Below, piece by piece: positions 44,307 to 52,089 of a DNA stretch of 64,000 nt. The notes beneath the pieces are model-generated. The model saw nothing but the letters and a program-made list of their open reading frames with translations, searched no databases and was not told the origin of the DNA. The first letter of the stretch is position 1; each line of letters opens with the position of its first letter. The position numbers were made by a program, and so were the translations under genes. The stretch is from Sphingobacterium puteale (lineage in GTDB: Bacteria; Bacteroidota; Bacteroidia; Sphingobacteriales; Sphingobacteriaceae), in NCBI RefSeq assembly GCF_003627955.1, contig NZ_RBWS01000017.1, forward strand, positions 62,001 to 126,000, in the 5' to 3' direction.

Positions 44307-46481
44307 TTATGCGATAAATCTTACGCAGAAGGTCGTGCCTACATTCAATTCACTTTCGACGGTAACTTTAGCAGCAAGGCGATCAGCAATGCGCTTTACG
44401 ATGGAAAGACCGATTCCAGACCCTTCAAAACCCTGGGAGTTAGGCATACGTTTAAAAATCTCGAAGATGTTGGCCCCATCCCGGATGTCTATGCCTATTC
44501 CGTTGTCTTTAATATAATAGCAGACCGAGTTACCCTGTTGTTGGCTATAAACCTCCACTCGTGGTTGATCTTTCTTGCTGCTATACTTAATCGCGTTTCC
44601 GATCAGGTTTAGGAACAACTGGTACAATAAAGTCCGCTCAGCCTGTATGGGTAACGTTTGACCCAAAACAAATTCCAGATGCGGCACATCAAACTGCTGC
44701 TTGCAACTTTCCAGGATATTCAAAATTTTTAATTTGGGATCTATTAGCTCCGTTTTGAAGGCCACGGAATTGGACTGTGTCAATTGGTAGACCTTATCCA
44801 TCATTTCGCTGATCAGTGTTGTGGCATCCATGATATTGTTTGCCATTTTACGCAGTAAATCTTTGGGCAGATCATCCTTTAAAAGCATCATCTGTGCCGC
44901 AAGTTTAATGGATGACAATGGATTTTTAAGATCGTGTGTCAATGTATATCCGAATGTATCCAAAGCGTTATTTGAGCGCATTAGTTCCTTATTGAGTTGC
45001 GCAATCTCACCTCCTCTCTGTGCGATAGCTTGTTGAGTTATTTGTGCAACTTTTTCTATAAAAGCAATTTCGGACTTACTCCACTTGGTGGATTTACCTT
45101 TCATAATTTCACGCCATGCTTCAAAGGAGGTCCGCGGTGACGGGAATTCTACCTTCCTTTCGGAATCATACTGATAGATCTTCTCCGGTTTGCCTGCCCA
45201 AACATCCTCGTATACATGTTCTTTTCGGAAAAGATAAATGTACCAGGTATTGCTGGGCAAAATATTTATTCGAATAATCCCCGGGAATATGGTAGATTCC
45301 ATCGCTTCATCTACATCATAAACAAAATTTGATGTGGCAAATAGCTCATTGTCTCCCAGTTGATCCAGATGGCGATCAATTTGCTGTTGAAATTGCTCCG
45401 TTGGAACATCGCCCCAAGTTTTGAAACCACCGTCATGTTTTATCATCAGTCCATCGGCTACCGCGAGTTCCATGATCTGCGGAGCAAAGCGCTCCAGGAC
45501 CACTGCTATATCGTGATTTACGAGTAATTCAGATTTTAGATCGCGCTCCATGACGCCCATTATCGTTTGTGCAACAAGATTTTCTCTCTGATGTTCTGAA
45601 AGGTAATAATTTATTGCATATTGTGTCAAAAATGCGCATAAATGTCGTTGGGCTAGGTCCACATTAAGCGGTTTACGATTCTGGCAAGCTACTAATCCCC
45701 AAAGTTTTCCTTCAATAACGATGGAAAAACTTGCGCTGGCAAGTACTCCCGAATTGCGTAAATATTGCAAATGTACCGGCGATAGTGCCCTTAGGCTACA
45801 GCGGGTTAGGTCAATCTCGGTCGCATCACGTCCCTGTACAGATATTGTGGGAGCATCGATATCCGCTACATGCCGCGCAAGAAACTTGGTGTAGAGTGCC
45901 CTTGCCTGTGCCGGGATGTCAAATTCCGGATAGCGATAACCTATCAGTGAGTCCATATCGTCGGCCAACGATTCGGCGATAACCTGGCCGCTATTGTCCT
46001 CCTGAAAACGATAGACCATCACGCGGTCAAAACCAATGATCTGCCGGATCAGCACCGTTAATGACTGCCAAGCATTGCCATGCTGCTCTTCTAAATATTT
46101 GGCATAATAAAATAAACGGGTTGCTTTTAAATGATCCTCATTACATATTTCGATTTCAAGATATGTTTTCCTGTCATATCGATAGATACTGAGGTAATAA
46201 TCCACTTCCTGGACACGTATCCGCTCCACAAAACGAACGAATATCTCACCATTGATCTGCTTGTCAATCTCCACGAGATTCCATTCCACCTCCGTCGACA
46301 ATAGCGGGAGTACCCGGCTCATTGGCAATCCCAAAATATTCTTCATTGGTGTCCCTAGGAGTTCAACTAGATTTTCACTTGCCGCGATACATCCACTGTC
46401 ATCAAAAATAAATAAGAAACCAAAAAACTGAATCTTACCACATAGATGAATCTCCTCTTCATGGCATTCTATCTGCCGCAT
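44307..46481 (-). CDS. Bacteriophytochrome histidine kinase, variant chromophore pocket
   Basis: A 724-residue PAS-GAF-PHY-kinase. Cys6 in ECHEEEIHLCGKIQ aligns with the biliverdin-attachment cysteine of bacterial phytochromes (CxxEPIHIPGxIQPHG). The GAF domain has GFDRVMVYRFQEDNSG, YPEFDIPAQARALY (Asp188), ALSPVHLQYLRNSGV (His237) and LWGLVACQN. The PHY tongue motif PRTSF is present. The kinase has LTHDLKNPLSS, LIGNAIKYS, IKDNGIGI and GSGIGLSIVK. Departures: QPHG reads QFFG, PASDIP reads PEFDIP, and the His that touches ring D (His290 of DrBphP) is Gln267. It is therefore expected to bind biliverdin but with shifted spectra or kinetics. No heme oxygenase gene or fused receiver is adjacent. 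Confidence 0.92.
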   Translation of the reverse strand: MRQIECHEEEIHLCGKIQFFGFLFIFDDSGCIAASENLVELLGTPMKNILGLPMSRVLPLLSTEVEWNLVEIDKQINGEIFVRFVERIRVQEVDYYLSIYRYDRKTYLEIEICNEDHLKATRLFYYAKYLEEQHGNAWQSLTVLIRQIIGFDRVMVYRFQEDNSGQVIAESLADDMDSLIGYRYPEFDIPAQARALYTKFLARHVADIDAPTISVQGRDATEIDLTRCSLRALSPVHLQYLRNSGVLASASFSIVIEGKLWGLVACQNRKPLNVDLAQRHLCAFLTQYAINYYLSEHQRENLVAQTIMGVMERDLKSELLVNHDIAVVLERFAPQIMELAVADGLMIKHDGGFKTWGDVPTEQFQQQIDRHLDQLGDNELFATSNFVYDVDEAMESTIFPGIIRINILPSNTWYIYLFRKEHVYEDVWAGKPEKIYQYDSERKVEFPSPRTSFEAWREIMKGKSTKWSKSEIAFIEKVAQITQQAIAQRGGEIAQLNKELMRSNNALDTFGYTLTHDLKNPLSSIKLAAQMMLLKDDLPKDLLRKMANNIMDATTLISEMMDKVYQLTQSNSVAFKTELIDPKLKILNILESCKQQFDVPHLEFVLGQTLPIQAERTLLYQLFLNLIGNAIKYSSKKDQPRVEVYSQQQGNSVCYYIKDNGIGIDIRDGANIFEIFKRMPNSQGFEGSGIGLSIVKRIADRLAAKVTVESELNVGTTFCVRFIA

Positions 46482-46939
46482 ACTGCTAATTTTTAGTAAT
46501 TAAATCTGCTCATAATAGGAATTCTTCCAAGAGATATTTTGCCACAAATAGTTAAATCCTGCACCCCTCTTCAAACAAATCATATTGATCGCTAAATATA
46601 TCAAAAAAATATTTATCTGAGTTGAATCAAACGATTGTTTTAAATCCTATTATTTTTCAGAATCTTGCTTTTCCTGTTCCAATAGTCATGCTCACTAGCT
46701 TTCAAACTGAAAAAAGCCAAGTTGGAAAGGAGCCTAGCTTTAAAAAAATCTTCATGAATGGACAAGCATTTCCGCTAATAACTAACAATACTCAGCTAAA
46801 ACTGTTTGAAATAATTTCATTTGGTTCAAAAATTGCCAAAAGAGCAGAAGAATAAGTTGGATAATTAAAAAACAAATTATAACAAACGAATTCTCGAAAT
46901 AACTTGTTATTTAATTAGTTTCACTAAACAAATAGATAT
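46482..46939. other. Gene-poor stretch between phytochrome and lipoprotein genes
   Basis: No convincing gene was found in 458 bases. An open frame at 46622-46855 has no family resemblance and runs through the dispersed repeat, so it is not called. The stretch holds repeat copy B (46710-46768) and should hold the divergent promoters of both flanking genes. Confidence 0.6.
46710..46768. repeat. Dispersed intergenic repeat, copy B
   Basis: This matches copy A at 6890-6952 in the same orientation. The inner hairpin is degenerate here (two mismatches in nine pairs), and no leftward gene ends nearby, so the terminator function of copy A does not explain this copy. Confidence 0.6.
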
Positions 46940-47410
46940 ATGAATTTGAACAAAACATTTTTCGCATCATTAGCGACCGCAGCAATCTTATTTTCATGTA
47001 ACAATCAAACACCACAGGAAAAAGCAGCCGACAGCATGGAACAAGCAGAGGACAAAGCTGCTGATGCGAATGAAGAAGCGATGAAAACTTCAGAAGATGC
47101 AGCGACTAAAGATGCTGAAGCTGTCGTTTATTCAAATAAGGCTGCGGCCAACGCTGCAATAGCGGCCGTGCCTGCCCCTACACTATCCAATGATAAAGCA
47201 AAAGAGCTATATACAAAATTAGGTAAAACTTGGGTAGACCGTATCAATGCTGATACGCACGAGAAAGCAGTAGATAAAGAAAAATCATTGTTGGATATTA
47301 AAAATGAGATCGAGAAAGACGCGGTGGAAGGAAAAATAACAGCTACGGACAAAGATAATATCATGAAATATCAGTCCGATTGTTTGGCTGCAATTAAAGC
47401 GGCGCTTTGA
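46940..47410 (+). CDS. Small alanine- and glutamate-rich lipoprotein
   Basis: A 156-residue lipoprotein with signal and lipobox SLATAAILFSCNNQ. Residues about 25-75 are a charged Ala/Glu/Asp-rich helix (KAADSMEQAEDKAADANEEA), likely coiled coil. A compact helical C-terminal part follows (LYTKLGKTWVDRINADT, DIKNEIEKDAVEG). It is probably anchored in the outer membrane facing the periplasm. I do not recognise a named family. It is monocistronic, with a strong terminator. Confidence 0.85.
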   Translation: MNLNKTFFASLATAAILFSCNNQTPQEKAADSMEQAEDKAADANEEAMKTSEDAATKDAEAVVYSNKAAANAAIAAVPAPTLSNDKAKELYTKLGKTWVDRINADTHEKAVDKEKSLLDIKNEIEKDAVEGKITATDKDNIMKYQSDCLAAIKAAL

Positions 47411-47438
47411 TAACTCAAACCACACTAGACAGCCTTAG

Positions 47439-47485
47439 AAAGGATATGGAGAATCTTACTATAAAATCTCCATATCCTTTTTTTT
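47439..47485 (+). terminator. Terminator after the lipoprotein gene
   Basis: AAAGGATATGGAGA (47439-47452) pairs perfectly with TCTCCATATCCTTT (47467-47480) around a 14-base loop and is followed by T8. Confidence 0.85.
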
Positions 47486-47496
47486 AAAACGTCTTT

Positions 47497-47835
47497 TTAC
47501 TTTTTAAAGAGATTCAGACGAGTACACCAGGAAAAAAATGCTGTGAGTGTACGCTCATTCAGACCCTTAAATTCAAATATCTTGTATGGATGAGGAATAA
47601 GGTTTGAGTAAACACCGTCATGGCAGAAATGTATAAGCGGTTTTGTTGTTAAGATGTCCTGCTCCGAGAAGCTGTTGTTGTCCAATGAAATAATACAATC
47701 TGCACTTCGGTAGTTGTGATCCGTCGGTGTATATGAACTCTGAATTGAAACTTCATTTCCGTTGTCCCAGAAAAAGCCTGCGATATCATAGGTCAATTCC
47801 TCCTGTTGTTTATTTTCTATTACTAAATAATGCAT
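47497..47835 (-). CDS. Small protein of the siderophore cluster
   Basis: A 112-residue soluble protein (MHYLVIENKQQEELTYDIAG) that I do not recognise. It has no signal peptide and no obvious motif beyond several aromatic residues and a DHNYRSADCIISLDNN stretch. It starts 16 bases after the stop of the siderophore-interacting reductase and is the last gene of that leftward set, so a role in iron release or its control is inferred from position only. Confidence 0.75.
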   Translation of the reverse strand: MHYLVIENKQQEELTYDIAGFFWDNGNEVSIQSSYTPTDHNYRSADCIISLDNNSFSEQDILTTKPLIHFCHDGVYSNLIPHPYKIFEFKGLNERTLTAFFSWCTRLNLFKK

Positions 47836-47851
47836 GGTTTACTATTTCATG

Positions 47852-48574
47852 TTAAAGCCCCTTTTTTCCCTGCAGCCAATAGCCGTGGTGCTTGATACGC
47901 GCATTGGTCTGTGTTTTTATTACCCTTCTAAGGTTTTGCACTGAACTTACATTTCCGGTAAGCACAAAGTAAGCGTCGGACCAATCTTCATTTTTGAAAA
48001 GCGGTAAATCCTTAATCTGATCCGGATGTGCAAACACGCTTGATTTAGGAAAGACTATGCAGTTATCTAGACCAAGGTACTCCGGAACAGCGTTGTTTTC
48101 GGCGTCCAGTTCAAAAAGAAACAGGTAACTCTTTTTTTGCGCTTGCATAACCGGCAAGAAAGAACAGGCCAATGCCAGTGACGTTTCGTCGCCAAAGAAT
48201 ACGATTTTCTCCGCCGAATGGTCATAATACTTTTGTTCAGTCCGCGGTTTGTTGAGTGCGATGCGATCACCTATCTCCAGCTGATCCATAAAATCACTAC
48301 CACAACCATGACCATGTATATGTGCAATTAATTTTAAGTTGTCTTTTTCGCTGTTTATCTCAGCGATTGTATATCTTCGAGCATCGGTATCTGAAACACG
48401 TATGTCAAAAAAAGCACCGACCGAAAACTGCAATTTTTCAAAGTTCCCCTGTAGGCTAATACGTTTGACCGAAGTAGACAAGTGTTCAATATGACTTACC
48501 TGAACATCGGGAATTTGAGCTATGAAAAGATTCAGGGTATCAAAAACCCATTTTGGAGCGCTTGGCATAATCAT
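47852..48574 (-). CDS. Siderophore-interacting protein (ferric-siderophore reductase)
   Basis: A 240-residue protein of the SIP/ViuB family of FAD- and NAD(P)H-dependent enzymes that reduce iron inside imported siderophores. FAD-site residues lie in DARRYTIAEINS (R-x-Y-T/S motif) and AHIHGHGCGSDFMDQLEIGD. The substrate-facing NAD domain has EKIVFFGDETSLALACSFLP and the C-terminus reads HHGYWLQGKKGL, as in the family. It works downstream of the two TonB receptors encoded in the same direction. Confidence 0.9.
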   Translation of the reverse strand: MIMPSAPKWVFDTLNLFIAQIPDVQVSHIEHLSTSVKRISLQGNFEKLQFSVGAFFDIRVSDTDARRYTIAEINSEKDNLKLIAHIHGHGCGSDFMDQLEIGDRIALNKPRTEQKYYDHSAEKIVFFGDETSLALACSFLPVMQAQKKSYLFLFELDAENNAVPEYLGLDNCIVFPKSSVFAHPDQIKDLPLFKNEDWSDAYFVLTGNVSSVQNLRRVIKTQTNARIKHHGYWLQGKKGL

Positions 48575-48645
48575 CTGTTTTTATTCAATACAAAGAAAGC
48601 CAGCGAGGTCAGCATAAAAAAGAATGGATAGCTGTATTGATTGGA

Positions 48646-49500
48646 CTAATCGCGGTTTTTGCTACGGAACGTTTTGGCACTCATACCACAAATTTTGGTA
48701 AATAAGCGGGAAAAATAAGGGTAATCTTCATAACCCAATTCAAAAGCAATCTCTTTGACTGATTTGTCGGAGTGATAAAGCAATCGTTTGGCTTCTAGGA
48801 TTACGCGTTGCTGTATATGGTAGGAAACGGAAAAGCCGCTCACGTTTTTCACACATTCGTTAAGATAGGAAACAGAGATATTAAGTTTGGCAGCATATTC
48901 AGCAGGCCGCTTCAAGTTCTGAAAGTTCTGTTCTAAGGATAGGAAAAAGGCCCTATTGATCCGTTCAAACCGTGATAGTGATTCTGCTGTTTTGCTATAT
49001 TTCAAGTACATGGAAATCATAAGCGCAATCAGCGCATTGCAGCTGTCCCGCAGTGAGGAAGAATATAATTTGTCTGTTGTCCGCCCATAAAATTCAATGC
49101 AGAGTTTATAGCTCTTCTCAATAATATCAAGATCTTCCAATCCAATTTCCAACGGCTCTAAAGGCGAGATGCTCTGCAAAATATTGAGGTAGTCGGCCGG
49201 AATATTTTCGTTGCTCATGATCAGCATAAACATTTCGATATTTTCCACTTTCAAGGCGCGATGCACCTGGTTGGGAGATTGATAGAGAATGGTAGGTTTA
49301 TCTGTGCGGTACTGCTTGAAATCTATTTCCATGACTGTGATACCACTCTTCTGTAAAACAAAGAAATGATAATCGTGCCGATGTGCCTGCGTCGTTTCTT
49401 CATCCTCCCAAAAAGTGTCGGGTGAGACTTTTGCAATAGCAATACCATTCCCAAATTCTTTGGGCAGCGTCCTAACAGGAATGTCTTTTTTGTGTTGCAT
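48646..49500 (-). CDS. AraC-family transcriptional regulator
   Basis: A 284-residue regulator. The N-terminal half is cupin-like (AHRHDYHFFVLQKSG, LYQSPNQVHRALKVE). The C-terminal double HTH includes AAKLNISVSYLNECVKNVSG and IAFELGYEDYPYFSRLFTKI. It lies between the TonB receptors and the siderophore reductase, all in one direction, so it most likely controls this iron cluster. The ligand is unknown. Confidence 0.92.
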   Translation of the reverse strand: MQHKKDIPVRTLPKEFGNGIAIAKVSPDTFWEDEETTQAHRHDYHFFVLQKSGITVMEIDFKQYRTDKPTILYQSPNQVHRALKVENIEMFMLIMSNENIPADYLNILQSISPLEPLEIGLEDLDIIEKSYKLCIEFYGRTTDKLYSSSLRDSCNALIALMISMYLKYSKTAESLSRFERINRAFFLSLEQNFQNLKRPAEYAAKLNISVSYLNECVKNVSGFSVSYHIQQRVILEAKRLLYHSDKSVKEIAFELGYEDYPYFSRLFTKICGMSAKTFRSKNRD

Positions 49501-49720
49501 TCTTCAATTTAACAAGCGAAAAGCACGCTAACTTTTAAACAGCTTAAAAGTATTAAATTTACTTATTATAACATGCCATAGAATAGCAAATTTTTGGAAT
49601 AGCAAAGATGAATCTATTGTCGGGCGAACCTGAATGCAAAATTATCCTTCGAAGTTGCTCCGAATTGCGCATTTTTAGCCAACCCACCGCATCGAACTAC
49701 AGCCAGAGGAGAACGTTTTA

Positions 49721-52057
49721 TTAAAATGAATGCGAAAGACTAATGTTTATGCGGGCACCATTTCCTTTTACATAATTCATATTGTTAGATTGCCATTGCG
49801 AGATTACTGTAAAATAGTCTTTATTAAAAAGATTCTCCACCCCCATTCGAAGCAGCGTCCTGCGATTAATTTCATAGCTTGATGATAGATTAATGATGGT
49901 GAAAGATTTTAAAGGACCGGTACCATAACTGTACAAACCATTGACGGGCTCAAAACGATTCCGTCCTGTTGTACTGACCATCTGAGTTGTCACTGACCAT
50001 TTAGATATTGGATTGATCGTAGCAAAGGCTGTAATCTTTGGTGGATTGATACGATCTCCGCCAAGATATATTTTAGTGCCCTCTGTCAGCTCACGCTTTC
50101 CCTCAGTGTAGGAATAACTAGCCCCGAGATCAATCATCGGATGTATGCGATAGTTGGCTGACAATTCAAAACCATATATTTTCTCCGGAGATCGGGCTAT
50201 CTGCGGATTTCCGTCTACAAACACATAGGATGCGCCCAATGTAGAGTTGCTATAATAAGCTGCCGCTTCATAAGAAAAACGGCCTATATCACCTGAAACC
50301 CCAGCTTCGTAATTATTCGCTTTTACGGCCTTGATGGATGTATTACTTACTGTATTTTCTTTTGCAGCGCGTAAGACGAGTCCTAAGTCAGCTACACTAA
50401 AACTTTGTGAAAAGCTAACGAATGGCTTGAACGCCTGTATTTTAGTGTAACGAAGCCCTGCATTGAGCATTAATGCCGTAAAATTCAGTTGACCGGCATT
50501 GACCTTTGTTCCCCCACCGACATAATTTCCATTCACCGAATTTAAAATTCCAATAGTGGTATAGGTGGGTACATCGATATGGACATTTTCCAGTCTACTG
50601 CCCGCTTTAAAAATGAGGTATTGTCCGAATGTTGTTTTGACCTGAAAATAAGGGGCCAGATTACGCATATTCATATCAGGGATTACGGTACGGCCGTCCG
50701 TAAGTATTGTATTTGTTTTATCCGACAAGACGTCTACGCCATAGGTAAGCTGGCTCATGACCTGATCAGACCAATGATAAGGGGTATTAAAATTCAGACG
50801 CAGGCCCAATTTCTTGCTGCTGATACTTGGTTGTCCATTATCTTCAAAGAAATTGCTATAATTAATCAAAGTCTTATAATCCTGAAAATAAACATTGGCT
50901 TCCAGATCTGTTTTTCCAATTAATTCCTGTGCTGTATATTTTAAGCTCGCATTATGATTATATGGGGTTCCTTCCGGCGCCCCTGGTCTATCGCCCGGAA
51001 TGCCAATTGTAGGCGAATTGGGATCGCCATATTTACCGGCCTTTGCAATATAGTCTGTATATTGCGTGCTCTTATAAAAATTGTACATCATCTCCAACCG
51101 GCTATCGGAATTGATATTATAACCAATTTTGGTAAATGCATTCCAATTTTTCAGGTCGTTCATTCCGTATTCTGGCGATAATGCATGGCCGTCAGCATCC
51201 TTGTACAAACCCGTTTGCTCAAACCTGCCACTCACGACATAGTCCCAATGGCCCTGATGTCCACTAAAAAGTTGGCCGAGATTATAACCACCTGTCTGTC
51301 CGGGCTTAACAAGGGAAAAGTTGGTACCTATTTCTGTGCTTCCACTAAATGCTCTGTCCGGTCGCGCTTTCTTTGTGATATAATTGATCAAACCACCGTC
51401 GGCCCCATTGCCGTAGATTGCTGTGGCCCCTTTTATGACCTCGACACGCTCAATCACACTGGGATCCAATGCGCGGATATCGCGAGCGCCATCACGCAGC
51501 GGGGTTGATTGCGGAATACCGTCAATCATAACCAGCACGCGTCTGCCGCGAAGCGTTTGCCCCAAATTTTGGGTACGATTGGTCGAGAAACCAAGTCCAG
51601 GTACAGTGGAGGCCAATATATCACTAAGATTGCTGCTGACACTACGCTGTGCATCCAACTGTTTCTGTGAAAGAATTGTCACTGATGACGGCACCTCATT
51701 CAATGACTCGACTCGTCTCGATGCAGACACCACGACTTCATTGATCCTGCTATTCCCCTGCAAAGTAAACGATATAGGATAATTTTCCTTGGGTTGAACT
51801 GTAATCAAGGTATCGAGTGTCTGATAACCTATTAAACTCAATTGGAGGCGATAAGAGCCAGCCGGTAACGCTGCCGAAAATTTGCCAGACAAGTCCGATT
51901 GAAGTTTACTTTGCCCAGCTATCCGAACAGTAACGTGTGCTAATGCATCTCCATTTTGTGCGCGTACCGAGCCCGTTAAGTAACCTTCCTGAGCATGAAG
52001 TATAGCGGTAGACAATAATAAGATCAAGAAAGTCGAATAAAGTGGTTTCTGAAGCAT
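49721..52057 (-). CDS. TonB-dependent siderophore receptor, copy 2
   Basis: A 778-residue receptor. A signal peptide (FLILLLSTAILHAQ) is followed by a carboxypeptidase-regulatory-like domain (GSVRAQNGDALAHVTVRIAG). The plug reads NEVPSSVTILSQKQLD, LRGRRVLVMIDGIPQSTPL, DPSVIERVEVIKGATAIYG and GGLINYITKK. This plug resembles ferric hydroxamate/aerobactin (IutA-like) receptors more than SusC channels, and there is no SusD. It starts 32 bases after the stop of a close paralogue, suggesting tandem duplication and a shared transcript. Confidence 0.92.
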   Translation of the reverse strand: MLQKPLYSTFLILLLSTAILHAQEGYLTGSVRAQNGDALAHVTVRIAGQSKLQSDLSGKFSAALPAGSYRLQLSLIGYQTLDTLITVQPKENYPISFTLQGNSRINEVVVSASRRVESLNEVPSSVTILSQKQLDAQRSVSSNLSDILASTVPGLGFSTNRTQNLGQTLRGRRVLVMIDGIPQSTPLRDGARDIRALDPSVIERVEVIKGATAIYGNGADGGLINYITKKARPDRAFSGSTEIGTNFSLVKPGQTGGYNLGQLFSGHQGHWDYVVSGRFEQTGLYKDADGHALSPEYGMNDLKNWNAFTKIGYNINSDSRLEMMYNFYKSTQYTDYIAKAGKYGDPNSPTIGIPGDRPGAPEGTPYNHNASLKYTAQELIGKTDLEANVYFQDYKTLINYSNFFEDNGQPSISSKKLGLRLNFNTPYHWSDQVMSQLTYGVDVLSDKTNTILTDGRTVIPDMNMRNLAPYFQVKTTFGQYLIFKAGSRLENVHIDVPTYTTIGILNSVNGNYVGGGTKVNAGQLNFTALMLNAGLRYTKIQAFKPFVSFSQSFSVADLGLVLRAAKENTVSNTSIKAVKANNYEAGVSGDIGRFSYEAAAYYSNSTLGASYVFVDGNPQIARSPEKIYGFELSANYRIHPMIDLGASYSYTEGKRELTEGTKIYLGGDRINPPKITAFATINPISKWSVTTQMVSTTGRNRFEPVNGLYSYGTGPLKSFTIINLSSSYEINRRTLLRMGVENLFNKDYFTVISQWQSNNMNYVKGNGARINISLSHSF

Positions 52058-52089
52058 AGTAGTGTGGTTTTCTGATATGGATTTAAAGC

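Noticed and set aside
46622-46855. 77-residue open frame upstream of the lipoprotein gene
   Set aside because: It starts on a TTG, runs through the dispersed repeat and resembles no protein; likely chance.
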